Numbered from the stretch's first letter, positions 10,212-22,200 are shown. The stretch is DNA of 64,000 nt from Hexactinellida sp. DTS-2022 (GCA_028753945.1 JAPNXP010000005.1:248001-312000), one strand, 5' to 3'. Program-made: numbers and translations. Notes: generated by a model not told the origin, from the letters alone.

Positions 10212-10381
10212 GTAGAATCTCGTTAATAGGAACACCAGGGGACCGTCAAAATGCGTTCGCCTTATCCGTAATTCGTATTAACCAATATCATTTGTTTTGA
10301 AAAGGCTTTGAAGGGCTCTGAAATAGTGTTCGTATTAACCTGAATTTCGTATTATCCGTGTTCCTACTAACAGAGCTACTG
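10210..10381. mobile_element. pogo-type MITE family C, copy
   Basis: Body AAAAGGCTTTGAAGGGCTCT and GTGTTCGTATTAACC; ends match family C with small changes. Confidence 0.75.
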
Positions 10382-10725
10382 TATGACCATATATGGGTAT
10401 ACTATAGCTATAATCAGTCCGTGGGTGTAGCAAGGTTAATAGTAGCACTGCACTTAATCTGTACGGAGTTACGTCCAAATATGGGACTAATGGACCCAGC
10501 TTTTGGAAGAAAGTATGAAGGATTAATACCCTCTCGGGACCAGAATAAATCGCTTGGGGTTTTAACACTGCTTATTCTCTGTCTGTTCATGAGTTGTCTC
10601 GTGTTGTCAGCTCTCACTATCTTATCGATCAGCTGTTCCTTCTCTGATACTCTAACCGACTGGATCTATAAATAGTACAGGAATTATAGTAGCTCTGTCA
10701 ATAGGTATACCCATATATGGTCATA
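10382..10725 (+). other. Possible exon or captured ORF between inverted repeats
   Basis: An open frame ends at 10675 and encodes a hydrophobic helix (about SLGVLTLLILCLFMSCLVLS) near its C-terminus. It is flanked by the inverted pair ATGACCATATATGGGTATAC and its complement. The sequence is less AT-rich than its surroundings. No start, splice partner or family is recognised. It could be the last exon of a small membrane protein gene or cargo of a transposon. Confidence 0.25.
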
Positions 10726-10932
10726 CAGTAGACTCTGTTAATAGGTATAGTATTATAGTTGACTCTGTTAATCCTACTAATAGGGTCTTATTGTCAGATT
10801 AATATGTTCCTATTTATTGGAATTAACTCTAGTTAAGGACAGTTTAATGTTCCATTATCTGTGTTTGTTAGTGACAAATTAATCGGATACTTTCTTAATA
10901 AATACAGTATCGACAAATTAACATACAATGTA

Positions 10933-11087
10933 CAGTAGACTCTCGTTAGTAGGAACACGGATAAGGGAATATCTGTTAAGGAGTACAAGGTTAATTCCCC
11001 TAGCCTATATAAATGCATGCAAGTGACTCCGGTTAATACGAACATATTAAGACGGTCCCCTGGTGTTCCTATTAACAGAGTCTACTG
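10933..11087. mobile_element. pogo-type MITE family B, inverse copy
   Basis: Same ends as 10042-10211. The flank from about 10860 (GGATACTTTCTTAATAAATA) also matches 49385-49436, so the MITE lies in a larger repeat. Confidence 0.8.
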
Positions 11088-11092
11088 TAATT

Positions 11093-11195
11093 ATATATCG
11101 GGCAACACATTTCTAATGTAATTTTCATTCAATGATAAGATCATTAAAATAATCACTTTTGCAAATTCACTTTTTATATTGAAAGGTGTTGGCTG
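11093..11195. mobile_element. MITE family M, TATATCGGGCAACAC ends
   Basis: Left end ATATATCGGGCAACAC and inverse right end GGTGTTGGC. Also seen at 50738-50860 and in part at 27933. Confidence 0.5.
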
Positions 11196-11273
11196 ATACA
11201 TAAGTAAGCCTCAGTTTATAATACTGGCAGAATTTCGATAAAGGGAATAAATTCCTATGATCCCCTAGTGTTT

Positions 11274-14200
11274 CTACCGTCTAAATTTAGTACAAACTTT
11301 TCTTGTTCTGTCAATTGACTTTTGCAGAATTTTCTGCATAGACTGCCTTTCCACATCTTTCGCCTTTTCAACTTTCAATTTTTTCTTCAAAAGATCTTTT
11401 GAGATTTTAGAATTAACTTCATCACTTAGCAACAGTTTTGCTTCTTTGGTATTCGAACTTTGCAAAGTCGCTTCTAATAAACTGGCGCGTTTGTCTCTGG
11501 CTTGTATCTGCTTTTCCCGCGCAATTCTAACTCTCATTTTATTACTTTTAACGTCATCAAGCTAAATAATAGTTTGTCATAAATTACTAATTTCCCTCAA
11601 TTTATACAAAGTAAAAACTTATACATATAGTGTATATTCTTATAATCAGTGTATTATTAAACAGGCATTTGTAAATACGCTCCTAATCATGGTCTGATAC
11701 AATTTTCATACGCATAAATCGAAAATTAATGTTACGGTATAGGAGAGAGAGGATTCCAAATTTTCGCGCTCCTAATTATATTTTCCAAAAATCATAATAA
11801 ATCATCCTTATAAGGTGTACGTAATTTTAGTAATATTCCAAAAAAATATTGTTCCTACTTTTAATTTCTCTACAATTCCCTTATTTTCCTCAAAAGTTCT
11901 TTTTCCCAGCTGGCTTAGTTTATCTCGAGATTTTTCTCGCAACATTTCGGCGCCTAATTTCCCTAATTCGGCCTGCTCTCTAATCTTCTCCACATTCTCC
12001 CGCCTTTCTATGAATTCCTTCTGTCGGTTTCGGTTGCCAGTTGCTCGCTTCATTAGGCTCTCCAAACGCCGGATATTCATTGGTGGAGCTATCTCACTCT
12101 CTGGAGTATAAATAGAGTAAATCTCAATTTTAGTCATAATTATTTATAAATTGTACCCTGTTGTTGTTGTTGTTGTTGCTGTTGTTGTTTATCTTTTATA
12201 ATCTTAAGAACATTCGTTTTTGAGTAAATTCTTTGCAAATCGTGAATATCTTCTTCAGCTTGTCGTATCTATGAAATATTATCGTTATTAGCGACCATTC
12301 GTCCTGAATCCTGAATTCGTATTAACCGGAGTAATACCCATTGAATAGCCATTGTAGGGACCTGATTTGTGGAACTGTTTGTTCGTATTATCTGGAAATT
12401 CGTATTAACCGTGTTCCTACTAACGATGTTCTACTGCATATATATTGCCTATTAACAGAGTCTACATTGCATAACAGAATGTCTATAAACAGACTCTACC
12501 TCTAATCCTGCATCTCTCCTATCAAACAGCATTTCCCTGTACATGTCCATAGTCCGAATAGGCTCCTGTTTGCTGACCAGTGAGTACTGGTCTCGGAACA
12601 TCACACGAGTGACGTCATCGCATATCTGTGTTGTATCAGACACACAGGCATAGCTTAGGGAGCCCTGGGATAGCTTACGGAGCCGCTTGCGACGTTTGTG
12701 ACGCGATGATCTAAGATATATGCATATATACAGTCGACTCCGCTTAATAGAGCCACCTTGGGAACAGGTTGTTTTGACCCGATTAAGCAGAGAAACCGAT
12801 TAACCGAAAATATTGTAAGCCAAACTGTAATTATGTCCTATAAATCCTGTGAAATTTTGACCCGATTAAGCGGAGAAATCGCTTAACCGGTGGCTCTATT
12901 AAGCGGAGTCGACTGTAGTTGATTTGGACAAGTAAATATGTACGTGATTTGGACAAGTAAATTTGTACGTGGACTATTAGAGAGAACAGACTGTAAATAC
13001 TTGTAAAGATGTCCAAAAGTTGGAGCAGACGCATTCAACAGTCTCCAAGAGTTTGTCTTAAGTTTCTGTAGTTGTAGGAACATTCCATAGCTCCTGCTGT
13101 ATCTCTTAGCAACGCGGTCTGTTTCTATTGAATGTGAAGCTAGAGTTGACAACGACTTTCCGGAATGTGAACCTTGTTTCATATCAAACCGACGATTTGA
13201 TTGGTTATGCAACTTCCGATTGATACTCGTAGCTAAACACATCATTATAAACAAACCATAACATTCTATACATAAGGCAATGGCACTCTCGCAAATTTAT
13301 GGCCCAAGTTTAGTCAACTAAATAGTATATGCAATTCAATTACAGTGGATGCCGGTTATAAGCACATCGTCGGGAACTGCACTTATTGTTCTTATAACCG
13401 ACATGTTCATAACCGACAAATTATATAGGATATATGGCAACCGTTTTCCAACATAGTGTTCTTATAACCGGTGTGCTTATATCCTACATCTACTGTATGC
13501 TTCGAAATAAGTATTCCAGGGTGCTTTTACTTATTTCGAAGAATAATTGAATCGCATATATTTAGTTGACTATACAGTATATGTCGGATATAAGCACACC
13601 GGTTATATGAACACTATGTTGGAAAACGGTTGCCATATACCCTATATAATTTATGTCGGTTATAAGCACATAAAGTGCAGTTCCCGACGATGTGCTTATA
13701 ACCGGCATCCACTGTCTAACCAAGTCCTGGGCCAAAAATTTGCGTGTGCCATTGCAATATGTATAGAATGCTATGACAACATTCCTATTGCCTCAAGCGT
13801 TGTTAGGTACCTAACTTGGCGAAGTCAATAGTAGTTTGCTCCAACAGAGGTGGCAGAAATGTGGCATTCGCAGTGGGAGGTGGCGCTTGTAATGCCTTCA
13901 GCATAAACCAATAGGATGGATCTCGCATATTTGGCATATTTGTAGGTTGCCAAGGTAATGGCCGGAACCATTTATCTAAATTTGTTTTTATTTTGTTGAG
14001 TTTTGTTCGAGTTTCGATTGGGAGATTCTTCCTTGCAATCCATCCTCGAATGTATCTAGTTATTATTGCAGTAAACTAACTGGAACTAACTGTTAGTTAA
14101 TATGGAACTACAGTAGAACCTCGTTAACACAAATTTCCGGTTAATACGTACACTATTTCAGTCCCCTTCAAAGCCTTTTCAATACAAACGAATCCCGGAT

Positions 14201-17200
14201 AAGGAGTACAGTCGAAACCGGTTTTTTCAAACCAATTCTTAGCATGGAAATAAAGTAAGAAAAATCCGATAGTTAGAATAAACCGATTGAAAATAAAACA
14301 AAATTGGAATTTCTTACACATTTAGAACAAATGGTTAGTTTAAAATACCGAATAGTTAAGAAAAGCCGGTGTTAGAAAAAACCGGTTTAAACTTAACACA
14401 TTTTGACGGTCCCCTTGAGTACAAACGAGGTTCTACTTATTATTATTATTAATTAACCTCTGAAGGATTAACACTGGAGATAGCTTTGCCATTTTCCTCT
14501 TGACAACGGATAGGAAGTTAAGAATATGTTGTTTAGCAGTGAGGTATGTCCAGTTAGGATTCAGAGGTTGGTACAGCTGTAGAAAGTACGGATCCGACAT
14601 GGCCGCAAAAGGAGTGCCATAGAGATCCAAATCCTACGTACACGGTCTCATTGGTTATAGCATCGATATACAGTAGGTGACCGTTATCCAATTTTTTTGC
14701 CTGGACAATCCAGTTTTTTTACAATTATTGTGCGATGTTCAGTAATTTTCTAAATTGTCCAGGTTATTTTAGCAGTTATTTTTTATTATCATCCAATTGT
14801 CTCCGATTCGCTCACATTAAACTAATAGTGTCCAGTTTTTTATAACCTGTGTCCAGGATTTTTGTCGAAATTTTTGAGAAATGTCCAGGTTTTGGCCTAA
14901 AATCCTCTGGTCACCCTAATTATACAGTAGAACCTCGTTAGTATCAATTTCCGGATAAAACGAACAAACAGTTCCACAAAATCAGGTCCCTACAATGGCT
15001 ATTTTTCCGGATAAAGTGAACAAATTTTTACCGTCCGTTGGTGTTCGTATTAACGAGGTTCTACCAGAGATGCAGCGGTCTGGACCGGACTGCGGTCCAG
15101 ACCGGGACCGGACCGGACCGACCGGTCTCAGGTCGGTCCGGTTCGCTTATTTTCAAGTGCGGTCTGGACCGGTCTAGATTAACGATATAACGGTATGGAC
15201 CGGTTCATCGGTCTGGACCGTTCATCGGTCTGGACTCATCCTAGATTGGACAAACGATCAGGCTCCAATCCGTTATTTCCCATTGTTTACAAGCACATAA
15301 GTAATAAGTAACTTATAAATACAAGTGGATATAATTAGCCACTCTACTATGCGGTCTGTAACTGTCCAAATAAGGGATATAACGGTCTGGACTGGTTCAT
15401 CAGTCTGGACCGGTCCAGACCGATCCAATATTTTGATCATACGGTCTGGACCGGTCCGGACCGTCCAGAAAAAAATCATGACGGTCCGGTCCGGTCCATG
15501 AAATTTCCGGACCGCTGCATCTCTGGGTTCTACTGTATATTTATTTTCAGGTATATATCAATGGAAATCCAGGGATATGTGGACTGTATTTTAATAAATA
15601 ACAGAAACAAAAATAATAGGCAACAATACAGAATAATTAGGGAACTTCATTTCGGACTAAACGATTAGAAGAATTGTAATATATTTGACGGCTTATTACG
15701 ATCAACAACAACAACAAGTCCCTCCTTGTTGATATCTATGCCATAAGGAAATAGGAACTCTCCAGGTCCTGTCCCTTCGTGTCCCATGGTACCGACAAGC
15801 TGTCCCTCTCTGGTGAACACTTTAACATTGTGAGCTCCCGCGTCACTAACTATAATATTCGTGTGTCTGTCCAGACAGAAATAGCGAGCATCAATCAGCT
15901 GTTCCTGTGACACAATCGAATGCATTAGGTTCCCATCTCTGGTAAATGATTGGACAGGATAAGGACAGTCATAAAACAGGACTATAAATAGAGAGGGAGC
16001 TAATTTTAGGTCGCCTAGCGTAGTGTTCTCTGTTATGTGTGGAGAGTTAAGTGGAGTCATATCGACAGACCGCAAATCCTCTACACTGAAATGAGATATG
16101 CTATTAATTAGACACATTCCTACATACAGTGTGTCTGTGTCAACTGACAGACCACGCGTGCCATACTTTGTTACAACACAACACAGAATGTCCCCAGACA
16201 CTTTATCTAGCTTGAAGATATTAAATGGATAATCACAGCTGACAAACAGGTGATGGAGTAAGACAGTTATGTAAGTAGGAAGAGACATTCCTTGTGGCTC
16301 AATTGTTCTCGAATAATTGCCTTCTTTGCCAAACACCTGAATCCTATTAGCATAATAATCACATACAAATATATCTCCATTGTCTCTGTCTATTGACAGA
16401 CCACAAGGATCATATATTTCCATCTGTCCCTCTCCTTGATTGACACCAGACCACACTGGGCTGTGTCTGTTCACGTAGGATACACCCTCACACAAGCGAC
16501 ACAATCCAGCCATGCCACCTTCCAACCACCCGTCATGCCACTCGAGCCACACAGATGGAATCCGATCCACAGTCGCCTCTAGTCCCCGTATCTTCTCGTC
16601 CAACTCTCGGGACACATTTACTAGAGTCTCATTGAGCTCATTGTGTTGGAGATTGTGTGACGCATCAGCTTTGGTCACTTTCAACTGATTCAGCTTCACC
16701 TGTCTATCCTCCACTTGTGTCTCTGCCACACGGACCACTTCATCCAGCTGTGCCACCAGTTCGAGGTGTCTGCCACGTAGCACTTGGAAATAGTACTCGA
16801 ATCGGACACGTAACTCCTCTTTCGCTATCGCCACTTCCCCTCGAATTCGTTCCAGCTCTCTGGCTGTCTCTTCTCGCATGTCCGCTACAAACTCAGTTGC
16901 CATTCTACACTCGATTAGTTTCAGTTCCTTTAACACAGTTGCATTGTCCTATCTCTGCTGGCTGCTCTTCTTATACTCACACAGCTCGCACCACGCAACA
17001 CGCCACTTCTCTGCTAGCTATCCCGTTACACCACTAACCACACAACTCTATCAGGCAATCCCAGAGCTCTCTGCTCGCTACACAGCCTGGCAACCATATG
17101 GCACTATGCTACGCATAACCACATTCCATAATCTCTCCATAGCAACAACATCTGTAGCTAGTTATGCTTAGTTTCAGTTCTCACCACTAATATGAATAAT

Positions 17201-18546
17201 TACGTGGTTCCAATGTAAGTTTTAAAATGCAATTAATGGAAATTTAAATGAGGCTAGCTACCAATGGGTATTATAAGTAAATAAGTTTCGAATCTCGCAT
17301 TTATTTCTAGTAAGAATTAGAAAAAATCTAAAATTACAGCTGTGCCGACAGAATGTCATTGCATTGGAGGCACTACATTTTGGTGGTTGGTTGGTTAAAA
17401 GTGCCTCCAAAAGAAAGTGCTGTCGGCACAGCTGTAATTTTAGATTTTATCAATTTTTTCGTTGTCTATAGTGCAACATTGGTTACGAATCACACACTAA
17501 TATATTATCTCATCCATTACGAACAAAATTAACATATTTCTCATATCTCTCCATAGCAACAACATCTGTAACTAGTTATGCTTACTTTCAGTTCTTACCA
17601 CTAATATGAATAATTATGTGGTTCTAATGTAATTTAATTCTGGACCTTATTTTTCCCCATATGGGAATATTATTTAGGTATTCTATTAACTTATAGATTA
17701 TGTATTTTAGTTCGTTTTCTAAAATAAATGTCAATTAATTAGATTGAACATTACACCATATTATAATTAGCAACACCTGGACGACATTTTTAACAAAATC
17801 TAAAATTATAGCTGTGCTGACAGCATTTTCATATTCACACAATAACCATAGTATAGTGCCTCCAAAAAATGCTGTCGGCACAGCTATAATTTTAGATTTT
17901 TCAGTACAACTTACTTGTATTATTTCTTCATCTGAAATCAGATAGAAATCCATTCCTTCCAGCTGCCACATAGAGTTTACAGCAACATGTCTGTAGTTGT
18001 TATTCAAGCTAAGAGGTGTGTCGAAAAGTGTCACAATTCGCAACTTAGGGGCTCCGGAAAACATAGCTAAACATTCCAAATGAGCGATCGGATTGTCATG
18101 TAGATATAGAATTTCAAGGCATGGAAAACCAGTCCAAAATTGTTGTTCTGGAATATTCTTAATTCTGTTGGAACTTGCATCGATTGTTTGTAAATTTGGC
18201 GCGTTCGAAAGTGGTTCTAGGTTGGCAACAAAGTTGGAATGAAAAATGCATATTTTGAGGTGTATACAGAGAGAAATCTGCGAAATATCAATCAGTTGTT
18301 GTTGCGAAACATCCAGAAATAGAATCTAAAAATATTTATTAAACTCCTATTTATACTTTTCAAGAGAGTACTCACATCTTCTAGCGATTTGATTGGCTGT
18401 TCTCCCGCCCCCTTACCCCTACTTATTAACAGAATGTCATCTGTCGCTTTAAAGAATTCTGTTTGCTTCAAACTCACATGAATATCTGTGGCACTTTCCC
18501 TGCCACTTTGTGTCGAACCTGGTCTAGAAATCTTAGTATCACTCAT
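11274..18546 (-). CDS. LRRIQ3: LRRIQ3, leucine-rich repeat and IQ-motif protein, nine exons
   Basis: Exons (5' to 3'): 18546-18376, 18325-17915, 14633-14458, 14055-13811, 13232-13001, 12710-12500, 12268-12157, 12100-11859, 11561-11274. All phases join to 695 codons plus stop. Exon 2 carries LRRs (LQTIDASSNRIKNIP, LEILYLHDNPI) and the LRR cap ending ISDEEIIQ. The IQ motif LQRYIRGWIARK is split by intron 3, and IQ motifs bind calmodulin. A basic stretch (RHKRRKRLRK), a short poly-Q and a C-terminal coiled coil follow. LRR, IQ and coil order and wording match LRRIQ3, a protein linked to cilia and sperm. Without the exon 4 donor the frame stops at 13803; exon 7 (poly-Q) and its 56 bp intron are the least certain. 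Intron 2 hosts an NHL gene. Confidence 0.82.
11648..11800. repeat. Dispersed repeat L, copy 2
   Basis: Same blocks as 818-965 (TTTGTAAATACGCTCCTAAT, ATTAATGTTACGGTATAGG). Inside the last LRRIQ3 intron. Confidence 0.7.
12298..12436. mobile_element. pogo-type MITE family D, truncated copy
   Basis: Core CCATTGTAGGGACCTGATTT and right end ACGATGTTCTACTG. In an LRRIQ3 intron. Confidence 0.7.
12731..12915. mobile_element. pogo-type MITE family E, full copy
   Basis: Ends CAGTCGACTCCGCTTAATAG and perfect complement at 12915, flanked by TA. Sits 20 bp upstream of LRRIQ3 exon 6. Confidence 0.85.
13310..13715. mobile_element. Two family F MITEs head to head in a larger palindrome
   Basis: Elements at 13343-13496 and 13575-13714 are in opposite orientation. 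Their outer and inner flanks (TTAGTCAACTAAATAGTATA and its complement near 13550) are inverted too. In LRRIQ3 intron 4. Confidence 0.7.
14111..14437. mobile_element. Family C MITE interrupted by a family J element
   Basis: Family C ends CAGTAGAACCTCGTTA at 14111 and AACGAGGTTCTACT near 14437. Between about 14210 and 14395 is a family J element with GTCGAAACCGGTTTTTTC and AAATTCCAATTTTG-type core. In LRRIQ3 intron 3. Confidence 0.7.
14671..14918. mobile_element. MITE with AGGTGACC ends
   Basis: Left CAGTAGGTGACCGTTATCCA and right CCTCTGGTCACCCTAAT are imperfect inverse repeats; the interior repeats GTCCAGG/CCTGGAC. In LRRIQ3 intron 2. Confidence 0.5.
14925..15535. mobile_element. Family D MITE containing a hAT-type insertion
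   Basis: Family D runs 14925-15064 and resumes at 15534. The interruption 15065-15525 is a separate element with 8-bp target duplication. Confidence 0.85.
15065..15525. mobile_element. hAT-type MITE with 8-bp target duplication
   Basis: Inverted ends CAGAGATGCAGCGGTC; interior is made of CGGTCTGGACCG-like palindromes, far more GC-rich than its surroundings. GGTTCTAC occurs at both 15057-15064 and 15526-15533, a perfect 8-bp duplication as expected for hAT transposition. Confidence 0.9.
15665..16903 (-). CDS. NHL-repeat coiled-coil protein 3, nested in LRRIQ3 intron 2
   Basis: Intronless, 412 aa from MATEFVADM at 16903 (11 in-frame codons upstream lack an ATG). Residues ~5-115 form a coiled coil; ~150-410 are NHL-like blades, among them LSIDRDNGDIFVCDYYANRI and PYGIDINKEGLVVVVDR. 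RING and B-box are missing. It is on the same strand as LRRIQ3 and lies wholly inside its second intron. The gene and about 0.7 kb upstream are nearly duplicated in inverse orientation at 38980-40958. It belongs to a different subfamily from the two NHL proteins in ABCF2. Confidence 0.88.
   Translation of the reverse strand: MATEFVADMREETARELERIRGEVAIAKEELRVRFEYYFQVLRGRHLELVAQLDEVVRVAETQVEDRQVKLNQLKVTKADASHNLQHNELNETLVNVSRELDEKIRGLEATVDRIPSVWLEWHDGWLEGGMAGLCRLCEGVSYVNRHSPVWSGVNQGEGQMEIYDPCGLSIDRDNGDIFVCDYYANRIQVFGKEGNYSRTIEPQGMSLPTYITVLLHHLFVSCDYPFNIFKLDKVSGDILCCVVTKYGTRGLSVDTDTLYVGMCLINSISHFSVEDLRSVDMTPLNSPHITENTTLGDLKLAPSLFIVLFYDCPYPVQSFTRDGNLMHSIVSQEQLIDARYFCLDRHTNIIVSDAGAHNVKVFTREGQLVGTMGHEGTGPGEFLFPYGIDINKEGLVVVVDRNKPSNILQFF
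16904..17650 (-). promoter_or_regulatory. Duplicated upstream region of NHL gene 3
   Basis: Two direct copies of a module with CTCCATAGCAACAACATCTG and CCACTAATATGAATAATTA (about 17135-17220 and 17540-17635) flank a family H MITE at 17322-17448. The same arrangement lies upstream of the paralogue at 39723. A promoter role is inferred from position only. Confidence 0.45.
17322..17448. mobile_element. MITE family H, copy 4
   Basis: Complete inverted ends. Present at the equivalent site in the duplicate (39166-39291), so insertion preceded duplication. Confidence 0.8.
17795..17901. mobile_element. MITE family H, copy 5
   Basis: Full inverted ends with TATAGCTGTGC variants; only 14 bp downstream of the LRRIQ3 exon 2 donor. 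Confidence 0.75.
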
Positions 18547-18794
18547 GGACACTTCATTTATAAATATAGTATAAGTTAAAGTCAGAGATTATAAAGTAAC
18601 CAAAAGAATTATCTAAGAACTTTGTGTAAATTTAGAAACTTAAGTTAGTAGGAACTTTTGGACGTATACTTATCTTTTGAGAATAATTAGTTACATCGTC
18701 ATATATAGTGATACAATATTAATAGCTGTCCCATGGACTTATTTAGCAATTTAGCATAGAACAATTTAGTTACTTTGTCTTTATCTATCTAGCT

Positions 18795-18962
18795 ACTTTC
18801 TATGGGTGGTTCCCAACCTGGGGTCCACAAATGATCACAAAACAGCCATTTTGTGACACTTAAGATCTCAAGATTTTATTACGGTCAATGGGAAGGGGTC
18901 CACATAATGTATAATATTTGCTATAGGGGGTCCACAGTTGAAAAGGTTAGGAATCGCTGGCA
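18795..18962. mobile_element. hAT-like MITE with GGTTCCCAACCTGGGG end
   Basis: Left GGTGGTTCCCAACCTGGGGT and imperfect inverse right TGAAAAGGTTAGGAATCGCTG; GGGGTCCACA is inverted inside. Ends resemble animal hAT MITEs. A fragment of the same end occurs near 55045. Confidence 0.6.
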
Positions 18963-18975
18963 TATGATATATATA

Positions 18976-19131
18976 CAGTAGAACTCGGTTATATTAACTG
19001 AGTATATTACGAACACTATTCAGTCTCCTTCAAAGCCTTTTCAATACAAATGATATTGGTTAATACGAATTCCGGATAAGGCGAACACATTTTTACGGTC
19101 CCCTGGTGTTCCTACTAACGAGGTTCTACTG
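18976..19131. mobile_element. pogo-type MITE family C, copy
   Basis: TA-flanked; contains CAAAGCCTTTTCAATACAAA and ends ACGAGGTTCTACTG. Confidence 0.8.
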
Positions 19132-19214
19132 TACTACGTTATAACCGAGTTATACTGTATAAATATTTTATGCATATATTAAAATTGATCCCCTGGTTTA
19201 AAATTAACAATCAG

Positions 19215-22200
19215 TTAATCCATTGAAGATCTGATTTTAGAAAGAATTTCTTCTGTCACTTTTCTGCCTTGTGGGTTCAAATTAGCTGAGAGAGTCACCC
19301 AATCAGATCTAGGCTTTGTGTCCATCTTCACAGCTTCTACAAGTATAAATAGAAGAAATACTACAGTAGACTCTGTTAGTAGGAACACCAAGGGACCGTA
19401 TTAGTATGTTCGTATTATCCGGAATTCGTATTAATCGGAGTCACTTGCATGCATTTGTATAGGCTAGGGGAATTAAACCTTGTACTCCTTAACCGATATT
19501 ACCCTTATCCGTGTTCCTACTAACAGAGTCTACTGTAGAACCTCGTTAGTAGGAACACCAGGGGACCGTCAAAATGCGTTCGCCTTATCCGGAATTCGTA
19601 TTAACCAATATCATTTGTGTTGAAAAGGCTTTGAAAGGCTCTGAAATAGTGTTCGTATTAACCTGAATTCGTATTAACCGTGTTCGTACTAACGAGGTTC
19701 TACTGTGCATCTAATGTACCATTATCAATCGTGTAAGTAATAGGAGACTGTTGATATACTTTCTTTTCAATTTCCTCAGTAGGGTTTTCTGGCTCGTATA
19801 TTTGTGGATTTGTCTCATTTTCTGAGGTAGATACTTTTTCTGCTCGTTTCGATTTCTTTTCGCGGATTTTCTGCATAAATTCTGCTACTCTCTTCCTACG
19901 GCTGTTCTGTACATTATTTCCAATCGAATCTGTTTTATAACAAACATTATACAGTCAGGTTCTTATTATGAACATTCAAGGGACTAAATATTGTGTTCAT
20001 AATAGAGAGACTTCATAATAAGCGAACTCAACTTAATACAAACCCTATGTAAGTTGTTAAATTGGGACCATAGGGCTTGTTCATAATAAAAAGAGGTTCA
20101 TATTAAACAGACTAAAAATTGTTCACAATAAGCAGACTTGACTGTAATTTGTTGTTATTTACATGAAGTTTAATAACAAAATACTGTACTTTAGGTCCAA
20201 ATATAATTTATTGTGTTAGTCAGTATTTACAAGCCATAGCTATTGTATTAAGGCCTGATAGTAAATTAATTGTTTATTAAACTTATCAAACTTGTAAACA
20301 ACAATAAATATAATATAAACAATCCATTAACAAGTACAAATAACTAAAATATCTATAAATTGTACATAAATGGTATTTCCCACATAATTATAGTTGGATT
20401 AGTACTGCCTTCATGTAAAGGTTTACAATTTTCAGCTCTCCAATCAAAATACCCATTACCAACAGAAATAACAAAGTAACTTTGCATATGAATATCTATC
20501 CAAGCACTTTCGCGTTCACTTAACCTATCTTTTGGGAAATTATTAGATACACTATACGTAATTGCATCTGAATCAGATCGCATGCGTTTAAATGGGATTT
20601 TCTTTTCACGAGGTGATAAAGTAATTGGTAGGCCTGTTTCGTCTAAAATAAGTTTTTCATAATTTGGCAGTTCTGAGTCGAGTTCTAAATTTTTTAATTT
20701 TGTATATAAACCGGATTGTCTGTCTTGAATGCTTTTGGGTCGCAATGGATTTGGAATAGATTTAGGCGCGGGAATTACTGGGTATTCAACTGTGGGAATT
20801 TTCGGATAATCAGATTTGTGTTCTGAGCATGAAAGAACAAAATATTCGTTTTTTGAGGGAGGTGACAAAAATGGAACTTGTTCCAAATCATCCGTTATTT
20901 CCATATTCCGTTTCACAACAGAATATTCATCAAAGTCAGTTTTCGGTTTGTTTACATCGCGGAATTCATCACACGTCTGATACTCCCGTTTTAGATATCT
21001 TTGTAACTGCAACTTAGTTAGTTCCAGTTCCATTTCCGGTTTAGCTTGGTTCTTATCAAACACTATTTTACTCGGGCTTTTCATTACCACATAAGGGTCT
21101 CTATCAGTGTCTTCTTTTGGTATTTCAATTTTATCGACTAAATCCCATATTTTCTCCGAATTTCCTGGATTTAATAAATCGATTGAATCTGCTTCCGGTT
21201 CAACAGGTGTTAGTTCCACATTGCTCTCGTTTATTTCTGGTAATTTCATAGCTTTGATATAATTCCCTGTTTCCGCATTCCGGAACTGAACAATACTTTT
21301 AGTTCCAGTTGTAGAAGAACCTGAATCTTCAAGTGGCGACCAAATATACTCACCAGATGAAATCCGCGGTAGAACCTCGAAATTCGAATCGCTATCAATT
21401 CTAATTCTTAGTTCCAGTTCCTTCTCGTTAGTTCCAGTTATGTCTTGATCATTTTTCCTAGGCGGTTTAGGTGGTGGTTTCTCCCCGTATATGAATTTAG
21501 GACCTGTGTCCTCGGCACTTGATTGTGACATACTCGAAAATTGTCGAATCGGTTTTGCATGCAAATGTGCCGGTATTGGTTCATAAACTGAATCTTCGAA
21601 ACTTCTTTCGTGAATAGTTTCCTCTGTTGGTTTAAACGTGTTATCGTAAATTGACGGATCAAATAGTTTTATTTGTGAATCTAAAGATAGTTTTTTAGGT
21701 GGAAATGAAGTGGTTTTTCCAAGTGGTTTCTTAATCTCAGAACTAATAGAGCTCAGTGGCGAAGTAAAATCGTGTAAAATTGGATCTTCTGTTTTAGTTG
21801 GATCCGAGCTAACACGAGTTAGTTTCAAACTGCCGTCAACTAGAATATGTGAAGCTTCAAAATTAGAATTCCTACTTTTATGATCCCGCATTTGGGATTG
21901 AGTCCAATACCCATCTTCTAATTCTAACATATCCGACGATTTCTTAGGAGTAGGATAAGTAGGGGGTTGTCTTTGTCCGATATTCTTTGTCATGTACAGA
22001 AACTGTTTCGCCGTCTCCACATGCGAATCCCGAGACATAGAAGTCTGTCCCACAAATACAGGGACTCCATCATGTAACTCGTAATTAAGCACAATCCCTT
22101 CGGTGGTTCCAATCCATAGAGAACCATGCGTCGCCATAAGAGAGCTTATTCTAATGGAATCTGTCTCGATTAAACCTTCTAACTTCATTTGTCGGAAAAA

